Positions 46,959 to 56,072 of a stretch of 64,000 nucleotides of DNA are shown piece by piece. The stretch is taken from contig NZ_CANLTR010000012.1 of the NCBI RefSeq assembly GCF_947494055.1, forward strand, positions 38,963 to 102,962. Reading direction: 5' to 3'. The number at the start of each line of letters is the position of its first letter. Position 1 is the first letter of the stretch. Below the pieces are notes generated by a model, which saw only the letters and a program-made list of their open reading frames with translations, was not told the DNA's origin and did not search any database. The translations under genes were made by a program, and so were the position numbers. The stretch comes from an uncultured Jannaschia sp. (GTDB taxonomy: Bacteria > Pseudomonadota > Alphaproteobacteria > Rhodobacterales > Rhodobacteraceae).

Positions 46959-48089
46959 ATGTCTGACGCCGCACTCCATGCCATCCGTCCCTGGCGGCTG
47001 ATCGAACGCCGCAAGTCCCGGCAGATCATGGTGGGCAACGTCCCGGTCGGCGGCGATGCCCCGATCTCCGTCCAGACGATGACGAACACGCTGACCACTG
47101 ATGTGGCCGCGACCGTGGCGCAAGTGCAGGCCGCGGCCGATGCTGGCGCCGACATCGTGCGCGTCTCCGTCCCCGACGAGGCGTCGTCGAAGGCCCTGCG
47201 CGAGATCGTGCGGGAGAGCCCGGTTCCCATCGTCGCCGATATCCACTTCCATTACCGCCGCGGGATCGAGGCCGCCGAAGCCGGCGCCGCCTGCCTGCGG
47301 ATCAATCCCGGCAATATCGGCGACAAGACCCGCGTGCGCGAGGTCATCTCCGCCGCCCGCGACCACGGCTGCTCCATCCGGATCGGGGTGAATGCCGGCT
47401 CGCTCGAACGGCACTTGCTGGAGAAGTACGGCGAGCCCTGCCCCGACGCGATGATCGAAAGCGGGCTCGACCATATCCGCATCCTCGAGGACAACGACTT
47501 CCGAGAGTACAAGATCAGCTGCAAGGCGTCCGACGTCTTCATGGCTGCCGCCGCCTATCAGGGGCTGGCCGAGCAGACGGACGCGCCGATCCATCTGGGC
47601 ATCACCGAGGCGGGCGGGCTCGTATCCGGCACGATCAAGTCCGCGATCGGACTCGGCAACCTGCTCTGGATGGGGATCGGCGACACGGTCCGCGTCTCGC
47701 TCTCGGCCGACCCGGTCGAGGAGGTGCGGGTCGGCTACGAGATCCTGAAGTCCCTTGGCCTGCGGCACCGGGGCGTCAACATCATCTCCTGCCCTTCCTG
47801 CGCGCGGCAGGGCTTCGACGTGATCGCGACCGTCGAGACGCTGGAGAAGCGGCTCGAGCACATCAAGACGCCGATGTCGCTGTCGATCATCGGCTGCGTC
47901 GTCAACGGGCCGGGCGAGGCGCTGATGACCGATGTGGGCTTTACTGGCGGCGGCAACGGCGCCGGCATGGTCTATCTGGCCGGCAAGCAGAGCCACAAGA
48001 TGACCAACGCCCAAATGGTCGACCACATCGTGGAACAGGTCGAGGCCCGCGCGGCGCAGATCGAGGCGCAGAAGCAGGCGGCGGAATAG
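46959..48089 (+). CDS. ispG: 4-hydroxy-3-methylbut-2-enyl diphosphate synthase (flavodoxin)
   Basis: The penultimate MEP-pathway enzyme, using a [4Fe-4S] cluster. The 376-residue protein has the TIM-barrel part ([27 protein letters not shown]) and the three cluster Cys in SCPSCARQ and [11 protein letters not shown]. The start ATG at 46959 is behind CGAGAGG; a longer upstream frame runs through rodZ and is rejected. Its stop codon is 6 bases from the convergent livM stop. Confidence 0.96.
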   Translation: MSDAALHAIRPWRLIERRKSRQIMVGNVPVGGDAPISVQTMTNTLTTDVAATVAQVQAAADAGADIVRVSVPDEASSKALREIVRESPVPIVADIHFHYRRGIEAAEAGAACLRINPGNIGDKTRVREVISAARDHGCSIRIGVNAGSLERHLLEKYGEPCPDAMIESGLDHIRILEDNDFREYKISCKASDVFMAAAAYQGLAEQTDAPIHLGITEAGGLVSGTIKSAIGLGNLLWMGIGDTVRVSLSADPVEEVRVGYEILKSLGLRHRGVNIISCPSCARQGFDVIATVETLEKRLEHIKTPMSLSIIGCVVNGPGEALMTDVGFTGGGNGAGMVYLAGKQSHKMTNAQMVDHIVEQVEARAAQIEAQKQAAE

Positions 48090-48095
48090 ACTGCC

Positions 48096-49400
48096 TTACT
48101 TCTCCGGCAGAAGCCCCCGCGGCGAGAAGCGCAGCACCAGAAGCAGGATCACCCCCATCGTCAGCAACCGCATATGCGCGGCGGCGTCGAGCAGGTGCGA
48201 CTTGAGCCAGCTTCCCTCCGCCATGCCCGCGGTGATGCCCTGCATCAGCAGCACGCCGAGCGGCTCCACCTCGACCCAGAGCCACCAGATCAGGAAGCCG
48301 CCGAGGACCGCGCCCCAATTGTTGCCGGATCCGCCGACGATCACCATGACCCAGATGAGGAAGGTGTAGCGCAACGGCTGGTAGCTCGTCGGCGTGAGCT
48401 GCCCGTCGAACGTCACCATCATCGCGCCGGCGAGGCCGAGCACGGCGGAGCCGAGGACGAAAATCTGCAAGTGTCGCCGCGTCACGTCCTTGCCCATCGC
48501 CTCCGCCGCGACCTCGTTGTCGCGGATGGCGCGCATCATCCGGCCCCATGGGGATGCAAGCGCCGCCTGCGTGAGCCAGATGAGGATCAGGAGGACGACC
48601 GCGAAGAGACCGGCATAGGCCAGCTTGACCGCGATCGCCGAGGCCGTGACCGTATCCGCCCCGAAACGCGCGGCCAGGTCCTGGAAGGATTGCGTGCGCT
48701 GCAGGTCGACCTCGTAGGGCACCGGCCGCGGCACGCCGATCACGTTCTTGACCCCGCGGGCCAACCAATCCTCGTTCTTCATCATCGCGATGATGATTTC
48801 CGCGATCCCGAGCGTCGCGATGGCGAGGTAATCGGAGCGCAGGCCGAGCGCCGTCTTGCCGATGACCCACGCCGCCCCGGCCGCGAGCAGGCCACCCACC
48901 GGCCAGCTCAGCAGGACGGGCAGGCCGAGCCCGCCGATGCTGCCGCGGTTGGCGGGGCTCACTGCCTCGATCGCCTCGACCCCGGGATCGAGCATCGCGC
49001 GGTAGAGGAAGAACCCGGCAATCAGCACCGCAACCATGAGCCACCCGGCATGGCGCCCGCCCCGGCGCCACGCGAAGATCGCCGCGATGATCGTGACCGC
49101 CCCAAGGAGGAGCCCGCCCAGAACGCGTCCACCCCCGGCCGCGATGGCCTCGGTATCGGGCGGCATCGAGACGAGCACCGCGCCCAGCCCGCCAAGCGCG
49201 ACGAAGCCCATGATGCCGACGTTGAAGAGCCCGGCATAGCCCCATTGCATGTTCACGCCGAGCGCCATGATCGCCGAGATGAGACCCATGTTCAGGATCG
49301 TAAGCGCGACGTTCCAGGATTGCAGGATCCCCGTTCCGACGAAGAGCAGCGCGACGAGCCCGAACAGCCCGACGGCGCGAAGATCCACCCGGTCGCTCAT
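48096..49400 (-). CDS. livM: Branched-chain amino acid ABC transporter permease LivM
   Basis: A 434-residue inner-membrane permease. The conserved core starts around ALGVNMQWGYAGLFNVG and includes the YLAIATLGIAEI and GMAGAMMVT-like blocks, with the EAA-type loop before the GGSGNNWGAVLGG segment. An insertion of about 70 residues between early spans (95-165, two extra hydrophobic stretches) makes it longer than E. coli LivM. The start overlaps the livH stop by 4 bases. Last gene of the five-gene operon. Confidence 0.93.
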   Translation of the reverse strand: MSDRVDLRAVGLFGLVALLFVGTGILQSWNVALTILNMGLISAIMALGVNMQWGYAGLFNVGIMGFVALGGLGAVLVSMPPDTEAIAAGGGRVLGGLLLGAVTIIAAIFAWRRGGRHAGWLMVAVLIAGFFLYRAMLDPGVEAIEAVSPANRGSIGGLGLPVLLSWPVGGLLAAGAAWVIGKTALGLRSDYLAIATLGIAEIIIAMMKNEDWLARGVKNVIGVPRPVPYEVDLQRTQSFQDLAARFGADTVTASAIAVKLAYAGLFAVVLLILIWLTQAALASPWGRMMRAIRDNEVAAEAMGKDVTRRHLQIFVLGSAVLGLAGAMMVTFDGQLTPTSYQPLRYTFLIWVMVIVGGSGNNWGAVLGGFLIWWLWVEVEPLGVLLMQGITAGMAEGSWLKSHLLDAAAHMRLLTMGVILLLVLRFSPRGLLPEK

Positions 49401-50407
49401 ACCGATTTCCCCCGGAAGAGGCCCGTGGGCCGGATCAGAAGCACGATGATCAGGATCATGAAGCTCACCGCGAACTTGTAGTCCGTGGACAGGAGCTGCA
49501 CGAGCCCGTCGGGCGCGAGGCTTTCGGGCAGGAAGTAGCCCAGCACCTTCTTCAACGGGTAGGTGATCGTCACTTCGGCGAAAGCGATCACGAATCCGCC
49601 GGCAATGGCCCCGATCGGGCTGCCGAGTCCGCCGACGATGGCGGCCGCGAAGATCGGCAGGAGAAGCTGGAAGTAGGTGAACGGCTTGAACGACTTGTCG
49701 AGCCCGTAAAGCGTGCCTGCGATGGTCGCGAGCCCGGCGACGATGAGCCAGGTATAGGTCACCACCCGCTCCGGATTTATGCCCGACAAAAGCGCCAGGT
49801 CCTCGTTGTCCGAATAGGCCCGCATTGATTTACCGGTGCGGGTGCGATTGAGGAACCAGAACAGCACCGCCACCACGACCACGGCCACGACGACGGTGAT
49901 CGCCTGCGTCGACTTGATCACCAAAGGCTCGTCGAGCCCGGTCGCATCGCGGAACCCGCGGGCGGAGACGAGAAACCGCGCCCCGTCGGCGAAGCGCTGA
50001 TCGTCCACGCCGATGACGAAGCGCGTGAACCCGTTATAGACGAACATGACCCCGAGGGAGGCGATGACGAAGGTGACGGGCACGGCCTTCTTGTCGCGGT
50101 AGAAGCGATAGACCACCCGGTCGGTCCCCAGCAGCAGCGCCGCCGCCACCGCGATTCCGACCGGCAGCGCGAGGAGCGCGGTCGGCAACGGCCCGAACCC
50201 GATCCCCGCCGATTGCAGCCCCCACGTCGTCAGGATCACCGCCATCGTCCCGAACGCCATCGTGTCGCCATGCGCGAAGTTCGAGAAGCGCAGGATGCCG
50301 TAGATCAGCGTGACCCCGAGCGCCCCGAGCGCGAGCTGGCTGCCATAGGCGACGGCGGGAACGATGACGAAGTTCGCCAGCGTGACGAGGGCGTGCAGCG
50401 GCTCCAT
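49397..50407 (-). CDS. livH: Branched-chain amino acid ABC transporter permease LivH
   Basis: A 336-residue permease with about eight spans. Diagnostic blocks are GVTLIYGILRFSNFAHGD near the N-terminus, SDNEDLALLSGINPERV, and the C-terminal AAAIVGGLGSPIGAIAGGF. Pairs with LivM to form the transmembrane channel. It begins 116 bases after livF and overlaps livM. Confidence 0.94.
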   Translation of the reverse strand: MEPLHALVTLANFVIVPAVAYGSQLALGALGVTLIYGILRFSNFAHGDTMAFGTMAVILTTWGLQSAGIGFGPLPTALLALPVGIAVAAALLLGTDRVVYRFYRDKKAVPVTFVIASLGVMFVYNGFTRFVIGVDDQRFADGARFLVSARGFRDATGLDEPLVIKSTQAITVVVAVVVVAVLFWFLNRTRTGKSMRAYSDNEDLALLSGINPERVVTYTWLIVAGLATIAGTLYGLDKSFKPFTYFQLLLPIFAAAIVGGLGSPIGAIAGGFVIAFAEVTITYPLKKVLGYFLPESLAPDGLVQLLSTDYKFAVSFMILIIVLLIRPTGLFRGKSV

Positions 50408-50523
50408 CAGGTGGCACCTCCGCCGTACTCTCTTCTCGCCGGGTTCCGGACCTCATTCGCCATCGTCTTTGCTTTCCAAATATCCCCGCCGGAGGCTCCC
50501 ACGCACGCCGTCAGTCGCATCGT

Positions 50524-51345
50524 TCAGCCCCCGAGGAACGACCGCCGGACATCCTCGTCCGCCAGCAATTCCTTCCCCGTCCCCGTATGCGCGTTCCGCC
50601 CCTGGACCAGCACGTAGCCGCGATCGGCGATCTCGAGCGCCTGGCGGGCGTTCTGCTCGACCATCAGGATCGGGATACCGGTGCGGGAGACCTCGATGAT
50701 ACGGTCGAAGAGTTCGTCCATCACGATGGGCGAAACGCCAGCCGTGGGCTCGTCCAGCATCAGCACCTTCGGCTGCGTCATCAGCGCCCGGCCCACGGCG
50801 ACCTGCTGGCGCTGACCGCCCGAGAGTTCGCCCGCGGGCTGGTGGCGCTTGTCCTTCAGAATCGGGAACAGCTCGAAGACCTGCTCCATCGCCGGGCGGA
50901 TATCGTCGCGCCGGATGAAGGCGCCCATCTCGAGGTTCTCCTCCACGGTCAGGGAGGTGAAGATGTTGGAGGTCTGCGGCACGAAGCCCATGCCCCTGGC
51001 CACGCGGTCCTGCGGCGAGAGGTCGGTGATGTCCTCCCCGTCGAGCCGCACGCCGCCCTGGCGCAGGTTCAGCATGCCGAAGATGGCTTTCATGCCGGTG
51101 GACTTGCCGGCGCCGTTCGGCCCCACGATCACCGCGATCTCGCCGGGATCGACGGCGATGGTGCAATCGTGAAGGATGTCGCCGCCGGTGCCGTAGCCGC
51201 CGGTCATGCTGTCACCGACGAGGAAGGCATGCGTCGTGTCGGGGCGGACATCCGTCGCGGTCCCCCGCGCCATCGTGCCGCCGCCGGAACGCGTGATCGA
51301 GCGGTCCTTGTTGCCGCGATCCTCCTGCCATGCGTTCCGGCTCAC
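50524..51345 (-). CDS. livF: Branched-chain amino acid ABC transporter ATP-binding protein LivF
   Basis: A 273-residue ATPase subunit: Walker A GPNGAGKST, signature ELSGGQRQQVAVGRAL, Walker B VLMLDEPTAG. The GTG at 51345 overlaps the livG stop (GTGA), giving a 50-residue leader ahead of the ABC core; the ATG at 51273 is an alternative start. The leader has no resemblance to other ABC proteins. Confidence 0.92.
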   Translation of the reverse strand: MSRNAWQEDRGNKDRSITRSGGGTMARGTATDVRPDTTHAFLVGDSMTGGYGTGGDILHDCTIAVDPGEIAVIVGPNGAGKSTGMKAIFGMLNLRQGGVRLDGEDITDLSPQDRVARGMGFVPQTSNIFTSLTVEENLEMGAFIRRDDIRPAMEQVFELFPILKDKRHQPAGELSGGQRQQVAVGRALMTQPKVLMLDEPTAGVSPIVMDELFDRIIEVSRTGIPILMVEQNARQALEIADRGYVLVQGRNAHTGTGKELLADEDVRRSFLGG

Positions 51346-52133
51346 GCCTGCGCCTCCGCGAGCTGATCCTTGTTCTTCAGGCCCGTGCCCAGATAGGCCT
51401 CGATCACCTGCTCGTTGGCCTTGATCTCGTCGAGGCTGCCTTCGGCCAGCACATGCCCCTCGGCCATGACAATGACGGGGTCGCAGATGCGGCCGATGAA
51501 ATCCATGTCGTGCTCGATGACGACGAAGGTGTAGCCCCGCTCACGGTTGAGCCGCAGGATCGCGTCGCCGATCGTGTTGAGCAGCGTGCGGTTCACCCCC
51601 GCCCCCACTTCGTCGAGAAAGACGATGCGGGCATCGACCATCATCGTGCGGCCGAGCTCGAGCAGCTTCTTCTGACCGCCGGAGAGGTTGCCGGCCCGCT
51701 CGTCGGCGAGATGGCCGACCGTCAGGAAGTCAAGCACCTCGTCGGCCTTCGCGGCGAGTCGCGCCTCGTCCTCGCGGATCGCGGCACGCCGGAACCAGGC
51801 ATTCCAGAGTGTCTCCCCCTGTTGCCCGCCGGGGACCATCATCAGGTTCTCCCGCACGGTCATGGAGGAGAACTCGTGGGCGATCTGGAACGTGCGGAGC
51901 AGTCCCTTGTGGAACAGCGCATGCGGCGGCAGGCCGGTGATGTCCTCGCCCGCCATCGTCACGCGCCCGGACGTCGGCTGAAGAACACCGGCGATCACAT
52001 TGAACAGCGTCGTCTTTCCCGCCCCGTTCGGACCGATCAGCCCGGTGATCGTCCCCTCCTCGATGCGGAGCGACGCACCGTCCACGGCACGGAATCCGCC
52101 GAAATGGCGATGCAGGTCATGCACCTCGATCAT
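51342..52133 (-). CDS. livG: Branched-chain amino acid ABC transporter ATP-binding protein LivG
   Basis: A 263-residue ATPase subunit, partner of LivF. Walker A GPNGAGKTTLFN, signature NLSGGQKKLLELGRTM, Walker B IVFLDEVGAG (Pro of the usual DEP replaced by Val) and the switch His in VIEHDMDFI. Located between the binding-protein gene and livF. Confidence 0.94.
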   Translation of the reverse strand: MIEVHDLHRHFGGFRAVDGASLRIEEGTITGLIGPNGAGKTTLFNVIAGVLQPTSGRVTMAGEDITGLPPHALFHKGLLRTFQIAHEFSSMTVRENLMMVPGGQQGETLWNAWFRRAAIREDEARLAAKADEVLDFLTVGHLADERAGNLSGGQKKLLELGRTMMVDARIVFLDEVGAGVNRTLLNTIGDAILRLNRERGYTFVVIEHDMDFIGRICDPVIVMAEGHVLAEGSLDEIKANEQVIEAYLGTGLKNKDQLAEAQA

Positions 52134-52154
52134 GAAGATTCCCCGTTCACGGAA

Positions 52155-52178
52155 CGGCCCCGGCAGATGCCGGGGCCG
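52155..52178 (-). terminator. Strong hairpin between binding-protein gene and livG
   Basis: CGGCCCCGGCA (52155-52165) and TGCCGGGGCCG (52168-52178) are perfectly complementary and nearly contiguous. There is no T-run. Such hairpins after a substrate-binding protein gene usually stabilise its message or stop part of transcription, giving more binding protein than ATPase. Confidence 0.65.
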
Positions 52179-52196
52179 CCCAGGTCCTCGATTGTC

Positions 52197-53384
52197 TCAG
52201 CGATAGCCTTCGACCACCAACTCGCCGTTCTCGAAGCCGACGATGCGGTAATTGCCGGCGGATTCACCCGGCTCGATGAGCTCGACGGCGGAGGCGCCGA
52301 CATAGTCCACATCGCCGCCATCGGCGAGGATCTGCAGCGCCTTCTCGAGCTCGCCCGGCAGGATCTCCTCGCCCGGCGCATTGGCGACGTCCATCACGCT
52401 GTCCTTGTAGGACGCGGGATCGGTGGACCCGGCCGCCTGCATCGCCAGCAGGATCAGTGCCGCGGCATCGTAGGCCTCCGCCGAGAAGGGCGAGCTGCCG
52501 TCGTAGCCGGCCTCGGACGCCATGTCCTGATAGGCCTGCGCGCCGGGGCAGTCGGTCCCGGGGTTGTCGCCCGAGGAGCCATCGATCTCGGAGCCGAACC
52601 TGTCGACGAGCGCCTGGCTCACCATGCCGTCGGGGAAGTGGAACGTGTCGAACGCGCCGGAATCGAGCGCCGCCCGCACGATGCCGGAGCCGCCCTGATC
52701 GACGTAGCCCGCCACGACGAGGCGGTCGCCGCCCGCGGCCGAGAGCGCGCCGATCTCGGAGGAATAGTCCGCCTTGCCGTCCTCGTGCGCCGCCGAGATC
52801 GTGACCGTGCCGCCGGCCTCCTCGTAGGCGGACTGGAAGGCGTCTGCGAGGCCCTTGCCGTAGTCGTTGTTGGTATAGGTCAGCGCGACGGATTCGATCC
52901 CCTCCTCCATCAGCACGTCCGAGATGATGACACCCTGGCGGGCATCCGACGGCGAGGTGCGGAAGAACAGGCCGTTATCCTCGGCCTCCGACAGGCCCGG
53001 GCTGGTGGCGGAAGGCGAAATCATCACCATGCCGTTCGGAACCGCCACGTTGGTCAGCATCGCGCCGGTCACGCCGGAGCAATCGGCGCCGACGATTCCG
53101 GACACGCCGTCGCTGGTGATCAGGCGCTCGGTCGCGGCCGTCGCGGCCGCCGCGTCGATGCAGGTGCTGTCGCCGCGGACCGACTCGATGGTGGTGCCGT
53201 CGAGCAGCAGGCCCGACTCGCTGACCTCCTCCATCGCCATCTCGGCGCCGGCGGCCATGCCGGGCGCGAGGCTTTCCAGCGGGCCGGTGAAGCCGAGGAC
53301 GATCCCGAGCTTGATCGGCTCGTCCTGTGCATGGGCGCCCGTCGTCGCGAGCGCCGCGACGCTGGCCAGCAATATCTTCTTCAT
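52197..53384 (-). CDS. Branched-chain amino acid ABC transporter substrate-binding protein
   Basis: A 395-residue periplasmic binding protein of the peripla_BP_6 / LivJ type. Signal peptide 1-19 (cleavage after AHA). Typical blocks are IKLGIVLGFTGPLESL, VVGADCSG-like ligand loops with PNGMVMISPSATSP, and TYTNNDYGKGLADAF. Three cysteines (in STCIDA, GADCSG and GTDCPG) are a feature of this subfamily. First gene of the liv operon; about 115 non-coding bases upstream should hold the promoter. Confidence 0.93.
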   Translation of the reverse strand: MKKILLASVAALATTGAHAQDEPIKLGIVLGFTGPLESLAPGMAAGAEMAMEEVSESGLLLDGTTIESVRGDSTCIDAAAATAATERLITSDGVSGIVGADCSGVTGAMLTNVAVPNGMVMISPSATSPGLSEAEDNGLFFRTSPSDARQGVIISDVLMEEGIESVALTYTNNDYGKGLADAFQSAYEEAGGTVTISAAHEDGKADYSSEIGALSAAGGDRLVVAGYVDQGGSGIVRAALDSGAFDTFHFPDGMVSQALVDRFGSEIDGSSGDNPGTDCPGAQAYQDMASEAGYDGSSPFSAEAYDAAALILLAMQAAGSTDPASYKDSVMDVANAPGEEILPGELEKALQILADGGDVDYVGASAVELIEPGESAGNYRIVGFENGELVVEGYR

Positions 53385-53501
53385 CTCCGTCTCCCTGATG
53401 TCGACGCTTGGCTGCGTCTTTGCGGGCCCGAGACTAAGGGGCGTGTTACTCGTTGAAAAGGCCGTAAAGCAGGACGTTGCGGCAGTTTCCGGCGACTGCT
53501 G

Positions 53502-54335
53502 TCAAACGTGCACGCCCGCCCGTCCGGCGAGATCGCAGAAGAACTGCCACGCCACCCGGCCCGAGCGCGACCCGCGCGTGGTGTACCATTCCACCGCTTC
53601 CGCCCGCAGGGTCGCATCGTCGATCTCGACCCCGTAGGCGTCGCAATAGCCCCGGATCATCGCAAGGAAGGCGTCCTGGTCGCAGGCGTGGAAGCCGAGC
53701 CAGAGGCCGAAGCGGTCGCTCAGGCTCACCTTCTCCTCCACCGCCTCGGCCGGGTTGATCGCCGAGCCGCGCTCGTTCTCGATCATGTCGCGCGGCATCA
53801 GATGCCGCCGGTTCGAGGTCGCGTAGAAGATCACGTTGTCCGGCCGCCCCTCGATCCCGCCGTCGAGCACGGCCTTCAGCGACTTGTAGGCCGCGTCGTC
53901 GTGGCTGAAGCTCAGGTCGTCGCAGTAGAGGACGAAGCGATGCGGCGCGGCGCGCAGCAGCGTCAGAAGCCGGCCAACGGAATGGATATCCTCGCGCTGC
54001 AACTCGACGAGCTTCAGGCCGGTCGCCTCAAGTTCACCATGCACCGCCTTGACAAGGCTCGACTTTCCCATCCCGCGCGCGCCCCAGAGCAGCGCGTTGT
54101 TCGCCGGAAAACCGCGGGCGAACCGCTTGGTATTGGCCAGGAGCGTGTCGCGGGCGCGGTCGATGCCGACGAGAAGGCGGAGGGGCACGCGGTTGATCCG
54201 TTCGACCGGGATCAGCCGATCGGGATCGGCGTCCCAGAGATAGGCCGAGGCGCGCCAGTTCGGAGCGACCGCCGCGCCCGGGGCAAGGCGTTCGAGAGCG
54301 GAGGCGATCCGTTCGAGCGCGCGCGCGTCGCTCAC
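53502..54335 (-). CDS. DUF815 P-loop ATPase
   Basis: A 277-residue AAA-type ATPase of the DUF815 family. Walker A is LLWGARGMGKSSLVKA, Walker B VLYCDDLSF, with the arginine-finger-type NRRHLMPRD and the family motif DRFGLWLGFH. Its GTG start overlaps the tatC stop (GTGA), so it is the last gene of the surE-pcm-nlpD-tat series. The molecular role of DUF815 proteins is not established. Confidence 0.9.
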   Translation of the reverse strand: MSDARALERIASALERLAPGAAVAPNWRASAYLWDADPDRLIPVERINRVPLRLLVGIDRARDTLLANTKRFARGFPANNALLWGARGMGKSSLVKAVHGELEATGLKLVELQREDIHSVGRLLTLLRAAPHRFVLYCDDLSFSHDDAAYKSLKAVLDGGIEGRPDNVIFYATSNRRHLMPRDMIENERGSAINPAEAVEEKVSLSDRFGLWLGFHACDQDAFLAMIRGYCDAYGVEIDDATLRAEAVEWYTTRGSRSGRVAWQFFCDLAGRAGVHV

Positions 54336-55183
54336 AGGCTCTCGTCCTCGTCGAGCAGGCCCGCCGCCCTGAGCTCGCGTTCCTTGCGCCGCTCGACCAG
54401 GCGGACGAGCCAGATCGAGACCTCGTAGAGCCCATAGACGACGGTAAAGAGGATCAGCTGCGTAATCACGTCGGGCGGCGTGACCACCGCGGCAAGGACG
54501 AGAATGGCGACCACCGCGTATTTCCGAACGTTGTTCAGCCCCTCGGCCGAGACGAGCCCCGCCATGCCCATCAGCGTCAGCAGGACCGGCAACTGGAAGC
54601 ACAATCCGAAGGCGAAGATGAACTTGAGCGACAGGTCGAGCGATTCCCGCACCGAGCCGAGGAAGACGGTACGCAACTCCTCGTTCTCGACCACGCCGAC
54701 CGGCACCGTGCCGGTGACCACGTTGACGAGCGCGGGGATCGCGTCGGAGAAGCCGATGAAGAAGTTCATCGCGAGCGGCGTCACGACGTAATGCGCGAAG
54801 GCCGCGCCGAGCGTGAAGAGCGCGGGCGAGGCGAGGATGAAGGGCAGGAACGCGCGCTGCTCGGTCTTGTAGAGGCCGGGCGCGATGAAGCGCCAGAGCT
54901 GGTGCGCGATGACGGGGAACGACAACGCGAATCCCGCGATCACCGAGATCCGGATCAGGACAAAGAACTTCTCCTGCGGCGCGGTGAAGATCAGCTGCGC
55001 CGGCTGACCGCGGGCGCGCAGCACGTCGGCGATCGGCTCGGCGATGAATTCCAGGATCGGCTCGGCCACCGTGAAGCAGAGCACCATCGCCACGAGGAAC
55101 GCGGCGACCGACTTGATGATCCGCGTGCGGAGCTCCGCAAGATGCTCGATCAGCGGGGCGGAACTGTCGTCGATCTCGCTCAC
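54332..55183 (-). CDS. tatC: Sec-independent protein translocase TatC
   Basis: A 283-residue, six-span membrane protein and core of the twin-arginine translocase. The N-terminal LIEHLAELRTRI is the signal-peptide-contact region with the conserved Glu. Other conserved parts are FVLIRISVIAGFALSFPVIAHQLWRFIAPGLYKTE and FAFGLCFQLPVLLTL. It overlaps tatB by 4 bases. The charged C-terminus (ERRKERELRAAG) is cytoplasmic. Confidence 0.96.
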   Translation of the reverse strand: MSEIDDSSAPLIEHLAELRTRIIKSVAAFLVAMVLCFTVAEPILEFIAEPIADVLRARGQPAQLIFTAPQEKFFVLIRISVIAGFALSFPVIAHQLWRFIAPGLYKTEQRAFLPFILASPALFTLGAAFAHYVVTPLAMNFFIGFSDAIPALVNVVTGTVPVGVVENEELRTVFLGSVRESLDLSLKFIFAFGLCFQLPVLLTLMGMAGLVSAEGLNNVRKYAVVAILVLAAVVTPPDVITQLILFTVVYGLYEVSIWLVRLVERRKERELRAAGLLDEDESL

Positions 55184-55674
55184 GGTTTCGTCTCCGGGAC
55201 CGGCTCGACCGCGGATGCCGGCTCGGCCGCGGGCGGCGTGGCCTCGGGGTCGGGCTGGAGATCGGGCTCGGCCGAGAGTTCCGCGGCCTCGGCATCGAGG
55301 CGCGCCTGGGCCTTGGCGGCCGTGGCCTGCTCGATCTTGGCCTTGGTCGCCGCGCGGTCCTTCGACAATCCGGGCTTCGCCTTGCCGTCGGCGGCGTCGG
55401 GCGACCAGGAGGACAGGTCGCGCGTCGCGTCCTTCAGGACGTCGGAGCCGTACTTCTTCGGGTTGGCCATCTTGCGGAGGTCCTTGGTGATGTCCCCCAC
55501 CCCGCTCTCGTCGGCGGCCTCGTTCATCGCGTGCTGGAATTCCCGCGCCATCCGGCGGGCCTTGCCGGTGAACTCGCCCAGCGTGCGGAACATGCGCGGC
55601 AGGTCCTTCGGGCCCACCACGATCAACGCGACGACGCCGATGACGAGAAGCTCGCTCCAGCCGATGTCGAACAT
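55180..55674 (-). CDS. tatB: Sec-independent protein translocase TatB
   Basis: A 164-residue protein with the TatB N-terminus MFDIGWSELLVIGVVALIVVG (one membrane hairpin with conserved Glu8), an amphipathic helix (LPRMFRTLGEFTGKARRM) and an acidic Pro/Ala-rich C-terminal tail. It binds Tat signal peptides with TatC. It lies 30 bases after tatA. Confidence 0.95.
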   Translation of the reverse strand: MFDIGWSELLVIGVVALIVVGPKDLPRMFRTLGEFTGKARRMAREFQHAMNEAADESGVGDITKDLRKMANPKKYGSDVLKDATRDLSSWSPDAADGKAKPGLSKDRAATKAKIEQATAAKAQARLDAEAAELSAEPDLQPDPEATPPAAEPASAVEPVPETKP

Positions 55675-55704
55675 GGTGTCAGCCCCGCCGGACGATCGTG
55701 CGGA

Positions 55705-55956
55705 TCAGACCTTGTCCTTCTGCGCCGCCTCGGGCGTCACGTCGCGCGCGGCGGCACCGTCGGCCAGCGCCCGGTCCGGCAGCACCCGGTCGTGATCGGG
55801 ATCCTCGTCCTTGGACCCGTCGCTCACGCCCTTCTTGAAGGCGGTGATCCCCTTGCCGACCTCGCCCATGAGCGAGCTGATCTTGCCGCGTCCGAAAAGG
55901 ACGAGCACGACGACGGCGATGAGCAGAAGGCCGGGAAGGCCGATATTGTTGAGCAT
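55705..55956 (-). CDS. tatA: Sec-independent protein translocase TatA
   Basis: An 83-residue pore-forming Tat component. A short N-terminal span with [17 protein letters not shown], then the [23 protein letters not shown] amphipathic helix and an acidic tail. First tat gene, about 115 bases after the NlpD-like gene, so the tat genes may have their own promoter. Confidence 0.94.
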   Translation of the reverse strand: MLNNIGLPGLLLIAVVVLVLFGRGKISSLMGEVGKGITAFKKGVSDGSKDEDPDHDRVLPDRALADGAAARDVTPEAAQKDKV

Positions 55957-56072
55957 GTCCTGTCTCCCTGGATGCCGACCCCGATCTCTCGTCGGGGACG
56001 CGCCCGTGTATCTCCGCGCCTACTTACGCATTGCGCGGCCCGGTTGAAAGCACCGGCGCGCGAAATTGATCG

